In this document: piece by piece, positions 62,605-64,000 of the stretch | Numbering within the stretch: the stretch's first letter is position 1 | Layout of the letters: every line of letters starts with the position of its first letter | NCBI RefSeq assembly: GCF_047302285.1 | Contig: NZ_CP154845.1 | Location: 3,720,001 to 3,784,000 of the forward strand | Direction: 5' to 3' | Length of the DNA stretch: 64,000 nucleotides | Source: Robertmurraya sp047302285 | GTDB taxonomy: Bacteria > Bacillota > Bacilli > Bacillales > Cytobacillaceae | The notes under the pieces: generated by a model | Database searches by the model: none | Told to the model about the DNA's origin: nothing | What the model saw: only the letters and a program-made list of their open reading frames with translations | Program-made: the position numbers and the translations under genes

Positions 62605-62775
62605 CATTTTTAGGCGATAGGAAAAGAAAGTCAATAGGAACAAGGGTTAGAGTCGAATTTTCCGCTCTTTCTCTTTTAACCCCGCACACGATTCGATACC
62701 TTTGCGTGCTTAATGAGTATATTCGCTATTTTTTCTCATTTTCCTTCATTTTCTTATCTTGCTTTTATTCCTGCT
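62605..62775. other. Non-coding DNA after the tRNA fragment
   Basis: No gene, tRNA or repeat recognised. It holds T-rich sequence directly downstream of the membrane-protein stop. Confidence 0.4.
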
Positions 62776-63438
62776 TTATTCTAATGATTTTTTCAATTGT
62801 AATTCTGAAATCAACTTACTGATCTGCTTTAATTTATATTTTCGTGTGAATTCACGATTACTATAGACAAAAGATGCAACGATTATAATCGTACCTATAA
62901 TCATTATATAAAGTGCTAATAATGACTGAGCTAACGCACTATTACCATCTGCCATTTGTTTAAAGCTATACGAAAGCAATCCAGTTATTAATACTGCAAT
63001 TATCAATTGCCTTATGGTATTAATGAACGGAAATGATTTATTTCCCTCTGTTTCATCGATTTCCTTATTAACTAATGTATCCAATAATGCATAATGTTCT
63101 ACTTCAATTATGCCTAACTTATCTTTCAATAAATTTTCTACTTTTTGAAGTTTGTGTTTTTCTAACTCCATTATTCCACCGTATTTCTTGTTAATCGTTC
63201 TTTTCTGAATGAAGCTTCCCCAAACTATTGAACCAACAAAAACAATGATGGATGTAATCATTATTAAGATTCTTGAAGGAATAGTGTTTATTATAAATAC
63301 TACATAAAAGCAAGTTGCTGAAATGAGTAAAAGAATCAATGAAATTATTATTAGTCTGCTTCTTTTAAAAGTATCCTTGATCCTATGCCACAGCCCAAAA
63401 TTTTCGTTATACACTCTAATCAATTCACTAATATACAT
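62776..63438 (-). CDS. Membrane protein of unknown function
   Basis: 220 residues from ATG 63438 with GAGAGGAG upstream. Four predicted helices in two pairs (LIIISLILLLISATCFYVVF, ILIMITSIIVFVGSIVWGSF; TIRQLIIAVLITGLLSYSF and LLALYIMIIGTIIIVASFVY) with a charged cytoplasmic loop between and charged tail. I do not recognise a family. It lies between the tRNA-Leu fragment and the IS21 end, so it may be cargo of an integrated element. Confidence 0.6.
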   Translation of the reverse strand: MYISELIRVYNENFGLWHRIKDTFKRSRLIIISLILLLISATCFYVVFIINTIPSRILIMITSIIVFVGSIVWGSFIQKRTINKKYGGIMELEKHKLQKVENLLKDKLGIIEVEHYALLDTLVNKEIDETEGNKSFPFINTIRQLIIAVLITGLLSYSFKQMADGNSALAQSLLALYIMIIGTIIIVASFVYSNREFTRKYKLKQISKLISELQLKKSLE

Positions 63439-63534
63439 TGTTACTCCTCTCAAATTCCGCTACTATATAGCATACATTTTTTTTATTGAATAGTTACTCG
63501 ATAATCGTTTTTATTACTTTTCATCGTAAAATAA

Positions 63535-63659
63535 TTACTCCAACCCTTCGAGCTGTTGTAAAAGTAATCTATTTAGATTTTGGTAAACAATATCCCTCAA
63601 ACCTCTTATGTCTAAAAATTCTTCAAACTTTTTATATACGCTTGGTAAATCCTCTGGGA
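63535..63659 (-). pseudogene. C-terminal end of an unknown gene cut by the IS21 element
   Basis: The frame ending at TAA 63535-63537 reads PEDLPSVYKKFEEFLDIRGL, then RDIVYQNLNRLLLQQLEGLE. It looks like natural helical protein but is truncated at the IS end at 63660. The upstream half would lie beyond the IS, outside the window. Family not recognised. Confidence 0.5.
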
Positions 63660-64000
63660 TGTAACCGTCAAGTAGTTTTGAACACTTTTTGCTAATTAAT
63701 TTTGAACACTTTCTTTTCCGAAAATGGTAGTTCGATGTTTTATTCTATAGCTGTCATTTTCATTCAATTGAATTATCTCTACTCTGTGGAGTAAACGGTC
63801 TAAAATCGCTGTCGTAATTCCTTGATCTCCCATTAGTTCTCCCCATTCTTCTGGCCCTTTATTGGAGGTTAAGATGATTGAACTACGTTCATAAAGATGA
63901 TTAATTAGATGAAAAAGTAGATTCGCTTCCCTCTGATCCATTGCCATATACATTAAATCATCAATAATCACCATATCTGACTCTTTTAAGCGTTTTATCT
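63660..64000 (-). mobile_element. IS21-family insertion sequence, partial
   Basis: The end begins TGTAACCGTCAAGTAG at 63660, with two copies of TTTTGAACACTTT (63676-63688 and 63700-63712), the repeated binding sites usual in IS21 ends. The IstB-type gene starts within 35 bases. The rest of the element is beyond the window. Confidence 0.7.
63696..64000 (-). CDS. IS21-family ATP-binding protein IstB (partial)
   Basis: About 100 residues, open to the window edge. DnaC/IstB AAA motifs: KRLKESDMVIIDDLMYMAMD (Walker B), LLFHLINHLYERSSIILTSN, then EWGELMGDQGITTAILDRLL with the arginine finger and RTTIFGKESVQN at the end. It assists the IS21 transposase. Walker A and the transposase gene lie outside the window. 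Confidence 0.85.
   Translation of the reverse strand, partial: IKRLKESDMVIIDDLMYMAMDQREANLLFHLINHLYERSSIILTSNKGPEEWGELMGDQGITTAILDRLLHRVEIIQLNENDSYRIKHRTTIFGKESVQN

Noticed and set aside
1..64000. CRISPR arrays, rRNA genes and prophage structural genes
   Set aside because: I saw no regular short repeats with spacers, no rRNA sequence and no head, tail or lysis genes.

Overview
The window reads as chromosomal DNA of a low-GC Gram-positive bacterium of the Bacillaceae type. The evidence is AGGAGG-like ribosome binding sites, frequent TTG and GTG starts, a YdjI/YdjG/YdjH set as in Bacillus subtilis, an Isd haem-uptake locus with sortase B and NPKTN/NPKTG anchors, DhaKLM, a purine riboswitch, and Fur and Fnr boxes matching Bacillus consensus. 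I cannot name the species.

Layout. 1-4.6 kb is a worn region: the end of a PucR-type regulator, an IS3 remnant, a retropepsin-like pair, a decayed S1 protease, an HNH nuclease whose start lies inside a dispersed repeat, a MazG-like protein and a 5'-truncated DUF899-glyoxalase gene. 4.7-10.7 kb carries the ydjI-ydjG-ydjH envelope operon and a Ca-type P-ATPase. 11.2-18.2 kb is a GntR-controlled TRAP transporter operon with a dehydrogenase, an FGGY kinase and an HpcH/HpaI aldolase, probably for uptake and breakdown of a sugar acid or related hydroxyacid. 18.5-20.9 kb encodes three related secreted helical proteins plus a signal peptidase I; I do not recognise this as a described system. 21.0-21.8 kb holds two adjacent genes, each broken by an in-frame stop.

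21.9-31.6 kb has two related molybdopterin oxidoreductase modules: a TAT-exported one (catalytic subunit, ferredoxin, membrane anchor, TorD chaperone, lipoprotein, extra Fe-S protein) and an apparently cytoplasmic one, divergent from a ferredoxin and a PucR-type regulator across an Fnr-type site. 32.2-36.1 kb contains an MFS transporter pseudogene ending in a repeat of about 290 bp, an ABC transporter with a GntR regulator, a small export protein and a second repeat copy. 36.1-42.9 kb is a GntR-MetN-MetI-UroD-like-MetQ-P5CR-like-VOC-SDR operon, a metabolic unit I cannot assign.

43.2-53.6 kb is an iron and haem locus: SrtB, an IsdE-type ABC importer, two NEAT cell-wall proteins, IsdG, a second FecCD-type importer, a small protein and a divergent flavodoxin, with Fur boxes on both sides of the divergent promoter. 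A MITE-like element sits between the NEAT protein gene and isdE. 53.6-60.1 kb has a LysR/hydrolase pair, DhaKLM, and adenine deaminase behind a guanine-class purine riboswitch. 60.1-64 kb has a GNAT protein, an AAA ATPase, a GH39 xylosidase remnant, a 3' fragment of tRNA-Leu (possible attachment site), a membrane protein and the end of an IS21-family element that runs off the window.

Several dispersed repeat families thread through the window. The most notable is a GGGACGGTTC palindrome that sits at gene ends and sometimes supplies stop codons.
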